Of a stretch of 40,157 bases of DNA, positions 12,400 through 20,482 are shown in pieces. Made by a program: the position numbers and the translations under genes. The first letter of the stretch is position 1; every line of letters begins with the position of its first letter. Source of the stretch: an uncultured Caulobacteraceae bacterium (lineage in GTDB: Bacteria > Pseudomonadota > Alphaproteobacteria > Caulobacterales > Caulobacteraceae); contig CALEOQ010000503.1 in the NCBI GenBank assembly GCA_937910255.1, positions 1 to 40,157 on the forward strand. The letters run 5' to 3'. The notes under the pieces were generated by a model. It was not told where the DNA came from and made no database searches. It worked only from the letters and a program-made list of their open reading frames with translations.

Positions 12400-14346
12400 T
12401 CAGCGTTCGATAGCTTCGGTCTCAAGCAGGAGGCCGGAGTTGATGTAGCGGTCGATCCATTCTTCGGACTGCTTTTCGGTGGCGCCCGGCGGCAGGTCCT
12501 CGAGGTCGACGGAGTCGAGTTCGAGCGAGATCGCCTCCATGTTCAGCTCCGCCTCGCCTGCGGCCTCGGCCTCGGTCAGCGGCCGCTGAATGATCCGGGC
12601 GTGGATTTCTCCCACTGTGCGGGTGAGATCGGCCAGGTCGGCCGCCATGGCGTCGAGACGGTCATGGGCGCCGGCAGGCTGCGGTGAGGCCGCTGCCGCT
12701 GCAGGAACCGTCGGCGGCCGCTGGACGCGCTTGGTGAAGTCTTTGCTGGCGAAGTAGAAGATCTTGCGGGCCTTCACCGGCGGAATTCCGCCGCGCAGGA
12801 CGATCAAGGCGTCCCGGCTCATCTGCAGGAGCTCCTGCGGCAACATGAGCGCGCGGCGCTGCTCGGAGGCCGTCGTCGTCCATTTGCCGGACCCGACAAA
12901 GGTCGGACGGCTCTTCGAGCGGCCTTCGTAGGTGTAGTAACCCAGACGCTCCGAGAGGTCCTGGGCGACCTTCAGCTCCTTGGGCGTGAAGACCACCTCG
13001 ACACCGCAGTTGGTCATGATCTCCTCAGCGACGTCGGGCCCGTACTCGGCGCGAAGCTGAGAGGGGCTTTGGATAACCGGCAGCAGGCGCAAGCCGTAGC
13101 CGGCGACGTAGGAGAAGCCCTTGGCGATCACAGCCGCATGGCCGAGGCGGGCGAATTCGTCCAACAGAACCAGGACTTGGAGAGGATGGCGGTCGCCGCT
13201 TGGCAGATCGCGGGTGTTGAGGTCGACGAGCTGCTGGAAGAAGAGGTTATAGAGGGGCGCGACGCGGGCCATGTTGTCGGGCGTGACGCCGAGATAGATC
13301 GAGATGCGGCGAGACCGCAGGTCGCGCAGGTCGAAGTCGCTGGCGCTGGTGGCCGCGTCGACGTGCGGATTGAGCCAGAGGTTCATCCGAGAGGTGATGG
13401 TCTGCCTGACGCCGGCGAAGGTGTTGTCGGAGGACGCGCAGAAGTCGCCAAGAGCGTTGACGCAGCCCTTGGAGAGGGGCGCCGGACCCTTGGCACGCGC
13501 TTCGATCAGGGCCAGCAAGCGGGCCTTCGGGTTGCCGGTGGTGAGCTGGCGGTAAATCTCGCCGATGGTGAAAGGCAGATCGGGCGTTTCGGCGACGTAG
13601 GCGCCGACACCGAGAAATCCCGTGCGGGCGGACTCCGCCCAGAAGGGGTCGGTCTTGTCCGGCGACGGGAAGAGCATCGTGGCCAACTTCTGCAGCTCGT
13701 CGAGCGCTTCGACGGAGTTGCGCCGGTCGATCCAGCCCAGGGGATTGTAGCGGGCGGTCCGTCCTTCCGGATCGAGCGGATCGAACATCACGACGTGTTG
13801 TCCGTGCACCGCCCGGAAGCCGGCGCTGGCCTCCCAGTTTTCCTTCTTGATGTCCAAGACCACGACGGAGTCCGGCCAGTTCAGGAGGTTAGGAATGACC
13901 ACGCCGACGCCTTTGCCGGTCCGCGTCGGCGCGTAGAGCATCACATGCTCGGCGCCGCCGAACACCAAGTACCCCGAGCCTTTGCGGCCGAGGATGATTC
14001 CCTTCTTGGCGCGCAGGTTCTCGCGGGCGATTTCTCCCTCGGTCGCCCAGCGCGCCGCGCCATGCAGCGGTCGCCTGACCCGCAGTGCGGCGAGGACGGC
14101 GATGGCAAGGATGAAGAGTCCCGAAGCTAGGCCCGCAACCTTGAACCAGAGCTGGACCTGCGGGTGGGCGCGGTTAGCCCAGAGCCAACGCGGCACGGCG
14201 ACGAAGTCGACGTCGGAGCCCAGCCGTCCAACGCCGGCGAGGGTGCCGACCATCGTCAGCGCCGCCCACAGGATGAGGAGCAGGACTGCGGCGGCCGCGA
14301 CGATGCTGGCCTTACCGGCCGGCGAGGCGCTTGCGAAGCGGGTCAT
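12400..14346 (-). CDS. virD4: VirD4/TraG-type coupling ATPase (648 aa)
   Basis: This inner-membrane coupling protein brings the relaxosome to the secretion channel. Two N-terminal membrane helices lie at about 13-35 and 68-89. Walker A is APTRTGKGVG (139-148) and Walker B is VLVLLDEFARLG (391-402). The block VIQSPSQLRAEYG has the conserved Gln of the family. An acidic C-terminal tail (from about 560) is typical of substrate-recognition regions. Length is normal. The start overlaps the last 35 bases of virB11. Confidence 0.95.
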   Translation of the reverse strand: MTRFASASPAGKASIVAAAAVLLLILWAALTMVGTLAGVGRLGSDVDFVAVPRWLWANRAHPQVQLWFKVAGLASGLFILAIAVLAALRVRRPLHGAARWATEGEIARENLRAKKGIILGRKGSGYLVFGGAEHVMLYAPTRTGKGVGVVIPNLLNWPDSVVVLDIKKENWEASAGFRAVHGQHVVMFDPLDPEGRTARYNPLGWIDRRNSVEALDELQKLATMLFPSPDKTDPFWAESARTGFLGVGAYVAETPDLPFTIGEIYRQLTTGNPKARLLALIEARAKGPAPLSKGCVNALGDFCASSDNTFAGVRQTITSRMNLWLNPHVDAATSASDFDLRDLRSRRISIYLGVTPDNMARVAPLYNLFFQQLVDLNTRDLPSGDRHPLQVLVLLDEFARLGHAAVIAKGFSYVAGYGLRLLPVIQSPSQLRAEYGPDVAEEIMTNCGVEVVFTPKELKVAQDLSERLGYYTYEGRSKSRPTFVGSGKWTTTASEQRRALMLPQELLQMSRDALIVLRGGIPPVKARKIFYFASKDFTKRVQRPPTVPAAAAASPQPAGAHDRLDAMAADLADLTRTVGEIHARIIQRPLTEAEAAGEAELNMEAISLELDSVDLEDLPPGATEKQSEEWIDRYINSGLLLETEAIER

Positions 14347-15319
14347 AGTAGAGCTCCGTCATGCGGAAGCGGCCGTCGACCTTCTTCATCTGCACGACCA
14401 CATCGACCAACAGGTGCAGAAGGCTGCGAATGTCGTCCCGCCCGAGATCGCGACCGCCTTCCGACTCTTTGACGAGCAGGGTCAGCTGCTCGAAGGCCAG
14501 GCTGGCGGAATCGGCGTGAACGGTCGTGATCGAGCCGGGATGGCCCGAATTGACGTTGCGGAGGTAGAAAAAGGCGGTCCCATCTCGGAGCTCCTGCAGC
14601 AAGATCCGATCCGGACGCATGCGCAGGGCGCTTTCGAGCAAATGCTTGGGCCCGACCTTCGCGAGGCCCTGCTGGTCCTTCGCATAGATCAGGTGGACGA
14701 CGTTGCGGTGGGGGACCGTGAGTTCACGGGTATCCTCGATCGTCAGCAGCCTCTCGGTCTCCGGGATGAGCTGGATCAGGCCCTTGCTGAAGGTGGTCTT
14801 GCCGGAGCCGGTGGCGCCGCTGATGAGGATGTTCTTCCGGGTCCGGACGGCGAGGTCGAAGAAGGCCGGCCACTCGGCTGCGTCGCGCAGACGCAGCAGC
14901 TCCGTCTCGGTCTCGTCCAACTCGTCGGAGGCGGCCTTCGCCGCCTCAAACAGGCCCGACTTGCAGAAATCCTCCATCCCGAAGGTGATGCTGGAGGGTT
15001 TGCGGATCGTGATCGAAATCTGGTCGACCGGGACCGCAGGCGGCAGCACGACCTGGCAGCGCTCGCCTTGGGGCAGGACCGTTGAGCAGATCGGCGTTTC
15101 GGCGTTCACGTCCTGACGGGTGAAGGCCGCTGCGGCATTGGCCAGAGTGGCGAGCCATGCCGCGCTGAGCTCGGGCACTTCGTGCCAGCGCCAGCCGCCC
15201 GGTGCTTCCACACCGACCTCGCCAGGACGGTTGATCACCAGCTCCGTGACGTCGGCCGGCTCCAGCAGGCGCTGAAGCGGCTGCAGGTAGTGCACCAGGA
15301 CGGAGCTGTCGGCGTTCAT
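14312..15319 (-). CDS. virB11: VirB11 secretion ATPase (335 aa)
   Basis: This hexameric ATPase sits at the base of the type IV secretion channel. Walker A is SGATGSGKTT (167-176), the Asp box is LTIEDTREL (about 192-200), Walker B is RILLQELRDGTAF and the His box is GHPGSITTVHADS. It has the N-terminal domain ending in the SITIRKPS loop of VirB11. It overlaps virB10 by four bases (ATGA) and virD4 by 35. Confidence 0.95.
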   Translation of the reverse strand: MNADSSVLVHYLQPLQRLLEPADVTELVINRPGEVGVEAPGGWRWHEVPELSAAWLATLANAAAAFTRQDVNAETPICSTVLPQGERCQVVLPPAVPVDQISITIRKPSSITFGMEDFCKSGLFEAAKAASDELDETETELLRLRDAAEWPAFFDLAVRTRKNILISGATGSGKTTFSKGLIQLIPETERLLTIEDTRELTVPHRNVVHLIYAKDQQGLAKVGPKHLLESALRMRPDRILLQELRDGTAFFYLRNVNSGHPGSITTVHADSASLAFEQLTLLVKESEGGRDLGRDDIRSLLHLLVDVVVQMKKVDGRFRMTELYYDPLRKRLAGR

Positions 15320-16569
15320 CGGGCGCTGACCCCGTAGACGTCGGAGAAGTCGAAGTCCTGGGCCACCATGATCCCGACGTCTTCGCCCTGGTTTTTGCGT
15401 AGGATCGGCGGGAGGTTAATCGAGTTCTGCAGGGCGATCCCGGCGACGTCCGAGGGCACCCGCACCGTATTCTGGAAATTGCGCTGGTCGCCCTGGGCGG
15501 CGATGTAGACCCCGTCGTCGACGAGCGAGAGCAGGATGGCGCTGCCAAAGCGTTCGAAGAACCGGCTGTCGAGATCGCCCCCGAAGCCGGCCCGGCCCAA
15601 TGAGTCTGAGGCCGGAGAGGCGAGGTCGATCGCCACCCCGCGCGGGGTCACGGCGCGGTTCCAGAGGACGAAGAGCCGGCGCTGGCCGCGTTGCATGCCG
15701 CCGCGATATTCGCCGAGGACCTTGGTGCCCTTTTCGAGCAGGACCACGCGGCCGTTGTCGGAGAAGACATCCCTCGGGATGATGCAGGTCGTGTAGCCCG
15801 GCAGCGACGAGTCCATCGCCGTCTGCAGCACGCAAGGAATCTGCGTGCCGGCGAGGATCATGTAGCTGCGGTCGCCCAGGACTTTGGCGCGCGCCGTGTT
15901 GATCGTCGAGCCGCGCCGGAGGTTCTCCAGCTCGGTCGGCGTGCGGGGCGCAGCCATCTCCAGCGGCATGTTCGCCGGTACGGCGGCCGCGTAGCCGTTC
16001 CCGAGTTGGCCGCCACCGGTGGCGCTGAACGCCATGATGGGCGCTCGACGGGACAGATCGGCGAGGCTTTCGCGCGTGCCGCCCGCTGTGGCGCCTTGCG
16101 CACCGTAGGGGCTTGGTGCGGGTACCACCTGGCCGGCCGCGAGGGGTTGGCCCGTCAGCGGATCGATCCCTGGGCCCGGACCAGCGGTCGGCGCCGGCGG
16201 GAGGGGAGGGGGAGGGGTCTTGGCGACCTGATCGTAGCTAACCACCTGGCGGGCCGGTTCTTTTGGCTGTTCCTTGCCGTTGCGGGCGTCGCCACGGTCC
16301 CACGTGAGGAAGAGAAGTAACGCGGCGCCGCCAACCATGGCCACGACGCCCGCCATCTTGGCCTGATCGGAGCTGAAGCGGCCCGCGACGGGCGTGATCC
16401 CGCGCTCACCGGCGATGCCTTCGCCGCGTCCGGTCTCTCGATACTCTGGCGGGATATTGGCGTCGTCCAAGGGGCGACGGCGATTGAAGGGATCGTCGGC
16501 GCCCACCTCGTCGCGGCGGACGTCGTCTTCGGCGCGGCGCGGAGCGCCGGGGTCGTGAGGATCGCTCAT
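15316..16569 (-). CDS. virB10: VirB10 channel protein (417 aa)
   Basis: It spans both membranes and opens the outer-membrane cap on energisation. A charged cytoplasmic N-terminus of about 70 residues leads to one membrane helix (MAGVVAMVGGAALLLFLTW, about 72-90), a Pro-rich periplasmic linker (about 110-160) and the TrbI/VirB10 beta-barrel domain: GTQIPCVLQTAMDSSLPGYTT, then VVLLEKGTKVLGEYRG and a late VDDGVYIAAQ. It overlaps virB9 and virB11 by four bases each. Confidence 0.95.
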   Translation of the reverse strand: MSDPHDPGAPRRAEDDVRRDEVGADDPFNRRRPLDDANIPPEYRETGRGEGIAGERGITPVAGRFSSDQAKMAGVVAMVGGAALLLFLTWDRGDARNGKEQPKEPARQVVSYDQVAKTPPPPLPPAPTAGPGPGIDPLTGQPLAAGQVVPAPSPYGAQGATAGGTRESLADLSRRAPIMAFSATGGGQLGNGYAAAVPANMPLEMAAPRTPTELENLRRGSTINTARAKVLGDRSYMILAGTQIPCVLQTAMDSSLPGYTTCIIPRDVFSDNGRVVLLEKGTKVLGEYRGGMQRGQRRLFVLWNRAVTPRGVAIDLASPASDSLGRAGFGGDLDSRFFERFGSAILLSLVDDGVYIAAQGDQRNFQNTVRVPSDVAGIALQNSINLPPILRKNQGEDVGIMVAQDFDFSDVYGVSAR

Positions 16570-17426
16570 GGCTGTTGTCCCGGGCTGCGGGTGGTCCGTT
16601 CCACGGAGGAGGAGGCCGTGTTGGTCCCGAAATTGACGCCGTAGGGCTGGACGGCTTCGTTGAAGATGCAGAGGACTTCCTTGCCGCGGCGCAGGACGAG
16701 CTTCGGCGCGACGGTGTGGATCACGACGAACTCATCGCGCACATCGAACGGGACCTGGCTCTCTGTGCCGTCAGGATTGGTGGTGAAGAAGCTCGGCAAC
16801 TCCTGGTTCGCCGGGAAGCGCAGCACGGTGAACTGACCGTTGTCCGACACCTCGGACGGCTGGAGCCTCGAGGAGCCCTGGATCGTGTAGTTGAGGTTGC
16901 GTGGCCCCTCGACGACGGCGTGATCGAGCATAAGCCCGGTCCTGGCCTTGTCGATGAGGCCCGCTTGGCGCTCGAGGACCAGCGCCGCGGCCGCGCGTTC
17001 GTCCTGGGGGTAGCGAAACCGGACCTGGAAAAACGTGTCCGGGGAGTTGGCGGAGATCGCGCCGGACCGGACGCCGAGCTCGAAGGTGTAGTTGCGCAGC
17101 TCGGCGCCGCGCCGCGTCGTCACGATGAGGTTCGTAGGCATCCCTTTTTCGCGGGGCTTGATGAAGAGGATGTTGGTCTCCGCCGCGACCTCCCAGGACA
17201 CCGTGTCGCCGAGGGCTACGTGCTGGATTTCCTCCCCCGGCCCGAAAATGATCTGCGTCGCCGTCCGGAAGGTCCCGACGATGCGGACCACCTGCTTGGG
17301 GTCGTAGTCGACCTCTTTGACGCGAGGATCCGCCTGGCCAGGTTTGGGAATGTCGACGGCCGCCGCGGGCGAGGCGATCGTGGCCAGCGCCGCGCTGGCG
17401 ACCAAGGCGAGCAGCGCGCGCTTCAT
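16566..17426 (-). CDS. virB9: VirB9 outer-membrane complex protein (286 aa)
   Basis: The start at 17426 gives a clear signal peptide (MKRALLALVASAALATIASPAAA) and overlaps virB8 by four bases; the open frame extends to 18002 but only as a shadow of virB8. The N-terminal domain has VVRIVGTFRTATQIIFGPGE. The C-terminal domain has LNYTIQGSSRLQPSEVSDNGQFTVLRFPAN and ends with CIFNEAVQPYGVNFG, both typical of VirB9/CagX. With VirB7 and VirB10 it forms the outer-membrane core. Confidence 0.95.
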   Translation of the reverse strand: MKRALLALVASAALATIASPAAAVDIPKPGQADPRVKEVDYDPKQVVRIVGTFRTATQIIFGPGEEIQHVALGDTVSWEVAAETNILFIKPREKGMPTNLIVTTRRGAELRNYTFELGVRSGAISANSPDTFFQVRFRYPQDERAAAALVLERQAGLIDKARTGLMLDHAVVEGPRNLNYTIQGSSRLQPSEVSDNGQFTVLRFPANQELPSFFTTNPDGTESQVPFDVRDEFVVIHTVAPKLVLRRGKEVLCIFNEAVQPYGVNFGTNTASSSVERTTRSPGQQP

Positions 17427-18103
17427 TGCAGAATCTCCGGATCGGCCCGGTAATTCTGGACTTGGAAGCCCAGCGGATTGCGCAGGCGGTCCGACTCCAG
17501 CATCGGGGCTTGGGTGTATGAGAACGTCAGGGTCGCGATCCAATCGTTGGCTTGGACCTCCTGGGCCTTGCGGACGGTCCGCGTGAACCGGACGTTGGCC
17601 ACCTTGTCGTTGATGAAGGTGATGTTGCGGATCGCGACGGTGGCGACCCCGTCGGGCCCGAGGACCGCCTGCGGGCTCAAGGGGTTGGTCGAGCGGTAGG
17701 CGTCTGCCCAGCGCTGTTGCTCGTCCGGCGTCGACATGATGGAGACGAAGCGGAAGTTCTCTTCGGCCGCAGGCGGGAGGTAGCCCTCGCGGGCCCGGAC
17801 GTACTGGCCGAGGAAGTATTTGCTGACCGCCTCGTTGTAGGTGACGTCCCTGGAGCCATTCACCCCTGTCATCACGTCGACGGCGCCGGTGCTTTCGTTC
17901 ACGCGAACGACGAACGGTTCGACGGTTTTGAGCGGGGCGAGGGCGACGACGGCGGCGATCGACGCCAGCGCCAGACCGCTCGTGATCGCGGCGATCGTCC
18001 AAGCCAGTCGCTTCGACCGATTCGCGGCCTGGACCCGATCCTGGTCCCAGCGCCGGGCTTCTTCAAAATAGGTTTTGAGGTCGTCTGCGGGCACGCCGGT
18101 CAT
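17423..18103 (-). CDS. virB8: VirB8 inner-membrane assembly protein (226 aa)
   Basis: It has a short cytoplasmic tail, one membrane helix (LAWTIAAITSGLALASIAAVVALAPL, about 33-58) and an NTF2-like periplasmic domain with PFVVRVNESTGAVDV and a conserved FTRTV / FSYTQAPM segment. VirB8 nucleates channel assembly. It overlaps its neighbours on both sides by four bases. Confidence 0.95.
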   Translation of the reverse strand: MTGVPADDLKTYFEEARRWDQDRVQAANRSKRLAWTIAAITSGLALASIAAVVALAPLKTVEPFVVRVNESTGAVDVMTGVNGSRDVTYNEAVSKYFLGQYVRAREGYLPPAAEENFRFVSIMSTPDEQQRWADAYRSTNPLSPQAVLGPDGVATVAIRNITFINDKVANVRFTRTVRKAQEVQANDWIATLTFSYTQAPMLESDRLRNPLGFQVQNYRADPEILQ

Positions 18104-18501
18104 CCGCGCCCCTCCGATCCGCAGCTGGAATAGGCTGGCGTCAGCGCCGACACCTTGCGGGCCGCCGCCGCCGCCGCCGCAGGTCGGGTCGCGGCTGTCG
18201 GGGTTTTAGGAACCGCGCCTGTGGCAGAGGGCGGTGGCGCCGCGGCGCCAGTGGGCGATTTTGTCGGCCTGCCGTTGGGCCCAGGCGTCGGCGGCGGAGG
18301 AACGGGCGCCGTTGTTGCCGGCACCGGCGAACCGGGGAGGACCGAGCCGTAGATATTGACCGGACGACGGCTGTGTCCGTCGCACGACTTGGGCTTCGAT
18401 GCGCCGGTGGTGGAGCAGGCGGCCAGGGAAACTGCGCAAGCCGCCAGGGTGACGATACGCAACACGGAAGAATCTCCTCGGAAGGGAAGGGGGGCGTTCA
18501 T
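18100..18501 (-). CDS. VirB7-like lipoprotein, Pro/Ala-rich (133 aa, or 121 from a GTG)
   Basis: A signal peptide ends in the lipobox LAAC (VSLAACS), so Cys should be lipidated. The rest is Pro/Ala low complexity with a short Cys-containing end (YSSCGSEGRG). Position between virB6 and virB8 and the lipobox suggest VirB7, though it is longer than the classic 45-60 residues. The ATG at 18501 overlaps virB6 by four bases. A GTG at 18465 has a GAGGAG ribosome site eight bases ahead, so the true start is uncertain. A complete 17-base replication iteron is embedded at 18198-18214. Confidence 0.7.
   Translation of the reverse strand: MNAPLPFRGDSSVLRIVTLAACAVSLAACSTTGASKPKSCDGHSRRPVNIYGSVLPGSPVPATTAPVPPPPTPGPNGRPTKSPTGAAAPPPSATGAVPKTPTAATRPAAAAAAARKVSALTPAYSSCGSEGRG
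18198..18214 (+). repeat. Solitary iteron inside the virB7-like gene
   Basis: TCGGGGTTTTAGGAACC is identical over 17 bases to the oriV iteron at 26493-26509 and in the same orientation, about 8 kb away. It encodes part of VPKTPT on the other strand. Confidence 0.8.
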
Positions 18502-19454
18502 CGGCGGGGGTGCCCGTTGCGGTTGCTTCCCGTCTGCCGCGTCGGTCGGACGGACCCGCCGCCTTGAGGGAAGGGACCCCTGCCGCCGCCGACAGGGACC
18601 GATGATGTCCGTTGACCTCCGAAGGCGGCGCTGGCGGCATTGGCGAAATCTCCAATCCCCGCAGCTGCTCCGCCGGCGATCCCGGCCGCGATGTTCGGTG
18701 TCTGAAGGAAGAAGATCCCGCCGAGAATGCAGAGGGCGGTGAACAGCACGCCGCCCATCTCAGGATCAGCCTGGCCGTTGATGCTGGCCCACTGGCCGTC
18801 GACCAACGCAAGGATGAGCTCGAAAATCGTGATGATGAGGGCAAATAGAAGCAGGTAATTCACCCCCTGCTTCAGCCAGCCAAAGAAGAATTGCCTGGAG
18901 GCCTCGAACACCAGGCAGGCGATAAAAATCGGCCCGAGAGCCACTAGGAGCGCCAAAGCGACTTTGGCGATCATGACGATGCCAAATCCTAGTCCGGTGA
19001 CGAGCACAGTCGCGACGATGACGATCGCTGCGGTGATGTAGGGACTGGGATCAACCAGTGTGGCTGTATCGGTGATGCTGGTGGCGAGGTCGAAGCCTCG
19101 CGCCAGGAACTTGTCGAAGGAGTTACCAACCGACGAGACGGTGCCGCCGCTGATCGCGCCGGCGAGCCAGTTGGGTAGGTCGTTGAACAACGGCTGCGTG
19201 ACATAGTCGTTGTAGGCTACGGTCGTAGCGACTGCGAAGATGAAGCAGAGCTTCACCAGACGCAGGACCCCATCCATTATGGGCTCCGAGATTGAGCCGC
19301 GGAAAATCGCGTAGCCGTAGAGGACGATGTAGAGCGTCAGCGCCACGAGGAGCGGACCGCGCACGGCGGCGATCACATTGCCGAGCCCAGTCCCGAGGAA
19401 GTTGGCAAGCTGGCCGTCGACGTATGTGTAGGCTGGTCCGTAAATCTCAAACAC
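18498..19454 (-). CDS. virB6: VirB6 polytopic channel protein (318 aa)
   Basis: The protein has about six membrane helices: at about 32-50 (PLLVALTLYIVLYGYAIF), 65-82, 137-160, 160-185 (GIVMIAKVALALLVALGPIFIACLVF), 195-215 and 235-270. The GPIFI..LVF pattern is the VirB6/TrbL signature. The C-terminal 60 residues are Gly/Arg-rich and hydrophilic. It starts 18 bases after the eexN-like gene. Confidence 0.92.
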   Translation of the reverse strand: MFEIYGPAYTYVDGQLANFLGTGLGNVIAAVRGPLLVALTLYIVLYGYAIFRGSISEPIMDGVLRLVKLCFIFAVATTVAYNDYVTQPLFNDLPNWLAGAISGGTVSSVGNSFDKFLARGFDLATSITDTATLVDPSPYITAAIVIVATVLVTGLGFGIVMIAKVALALLVALGPIFIACLVFEASRQFFFGWLKQGVNYLLLFALIITIFELILALVDGQWASINGQADPEMGGVLFTALCILGGIFFLQTPNIAAGIAGGAAAGIGDFANAASAAFGGQRTSSVPVGGGRGPFPQGGGSVRPTRQTGSNRNGHPRR

Positions 19455-19472
19455 GAGGCTGCTCCAGCATTC

Positions 19473-19736
19473 TTACTTAGCCGGCGGGGCTTCGTAGGTT
19501 TGGCGCAAGATTTCGCGTCGGTTCGCGTGGCGTTGTTTGACTGCGATAGTGTCGGCCGCGAGCTGGGCGAGCTGACACTCTTGGCCGGTGTGGGTGCCAT
19601 TCTTGCAGCCGGCCAATACCTCGGCGCGTTCAGCCTCATGGATCTCGAAGTAGCTTTGGGACCGCGGCTCCCTCCCGCAGCTGGTCAGGCCACAAGCGCC
19701 GATCGCGAGGAGGAGCACTGGGAAAGTCACCTTCAT
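19473..19736 (-). CDS. eexN: EexN-like entry-exclusion lipoprotein (87 aa)
   Basis: A short signal peptide ends in a lipobox-like GLTSC (Cys20). The mature part is helical and carries the EexN pattern: a YFEIHEAERAEVLAGCK segment, a second Cys in GQECQLAQLAADTIAV, then a basic stretch. EexN lipoproteins reduce redundant transfer into cells that already hold the plasmid. It lies between virB5 and virB6, the usual place, and overlaps virB5 by four bases. Confidence 0.78.
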   Translation of the reverse strand: MKVTFPVLLLAIGACGLTSCGREPRSQSYFEIHEAERAEVLAGCKNGTHTGQECQLAQLAADTIAVKQRHANRREILRQTYEAPPAK

Positions 19737-20482
19737 TGATAAACCTCCTGTAGGGCCTGATGGCGGGCCTGCCGCCGAGCGGCCGCGGCTTCGCGGTCGC
19801 GTTGTTCGGCCAGTCGGCGCTCTGCGTCCTGCATCATCGCCAAGCCCTGGAGCTGCATCTGGTCGTTGTTGATGAGCGCCTGTTCGGCGTCGATCCGGGC
19901 CTGAAGGTCCATGACCTCCTTCGCGGTCTTGGCGTTGTTGAGGGCAAGGCGGAGTTCATCCAGACCCGTCTGCCGCTGGGACGCGGTGCGGTAGGCGCTT
20001 TCGCCCAGAGCGATGTCGCGGGCGGCGCGATCGCCCGATTTCACGAGCGAGTCCTGATAGTATTGCTCGACGGCCGAGAGCCCCGAGGTCACCGGCGTGA
20101 ACAGACGATTGGCGTCGCGGATCGAAGTCGCCCGCGTGCCGATCGAGCCGAGATCTGAAAGGGTCCCGTTGAGAAGGCGGGAGGTGTCCTGGACTTCCGC
20201 AGGCAGGTAGCGCCGCAGGGCAGGGTTGTTCAGCACACCGGCCAGGCTGTTGACGTTGGTCAGCTTGTTGAAGTCGTCGTAGAGCTGCTGGCCCTGGGAG
20301 ATCAGCCGAGTGCCTTGCTGGACCTGGGTCTGGAGTTCCTGCAACTGTGAGCGTGCTTCGTTGAGCTGCTGCAGCATCCGGGCATAGGCACCGGGATCCG
20401 TAACCGTCATCTGGGCCGAGGCCGGCGGCGCAGCCCCCAGGATGAGGACGGCCGCCGCCGCCCCTAAAAGCCGGGTTCTCAT
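19733..20482 (-). CDS. virB5: VirB5/TrbJ-like minor pilin (249 aa)
   Basis: I chose the ATG at 20482: it has GGAG six bases ahead, overlaps virB4 (ATGA) and starts a signal peptide (MRTRLLGAAAAVLILGAAPPASA). The mature protein is mostly coiled-coil helix, with LNEARSQLQELQTQVQQG near the start and a long Gln/Arg-rich C-terminal helix, as in VirB5/TrbJ pilus-tip proteins. The open frame upstream to 20521 is not needed. Confidence 0.9.
   Translation of the reverse strand: MRTRLLGAAAAVLILGAAPPASAQMTVTDPGAYARMLQQLNEARSQLQELQTQVQQGTRLISQGQQLYDDFNKLTNVNSLAGVLNNPALRRYLPAEVQDTSRLLNGTLSDLGSIGTRATSIRDANRLFTPVTSGLSAVEQYYQDSLVKSGDRAARDIALGESAYRTASQRQTGLDELRLALNNAKTAKEVMDLQARIDAEQALINNDQMQLQGLAMMQDAERRLAEQRDREAAAARRQARHQALQEVYQ

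Noticed and set aside
13069..14130. 353-codon plus-strand frame opposite virD4
   Set aside because: It is an antisense shadow of the coupling protein gene, typical of GC-rich DNA. Similar long frames opposite virB4, virB10, virB9 and czcA were rejected for the same reason.
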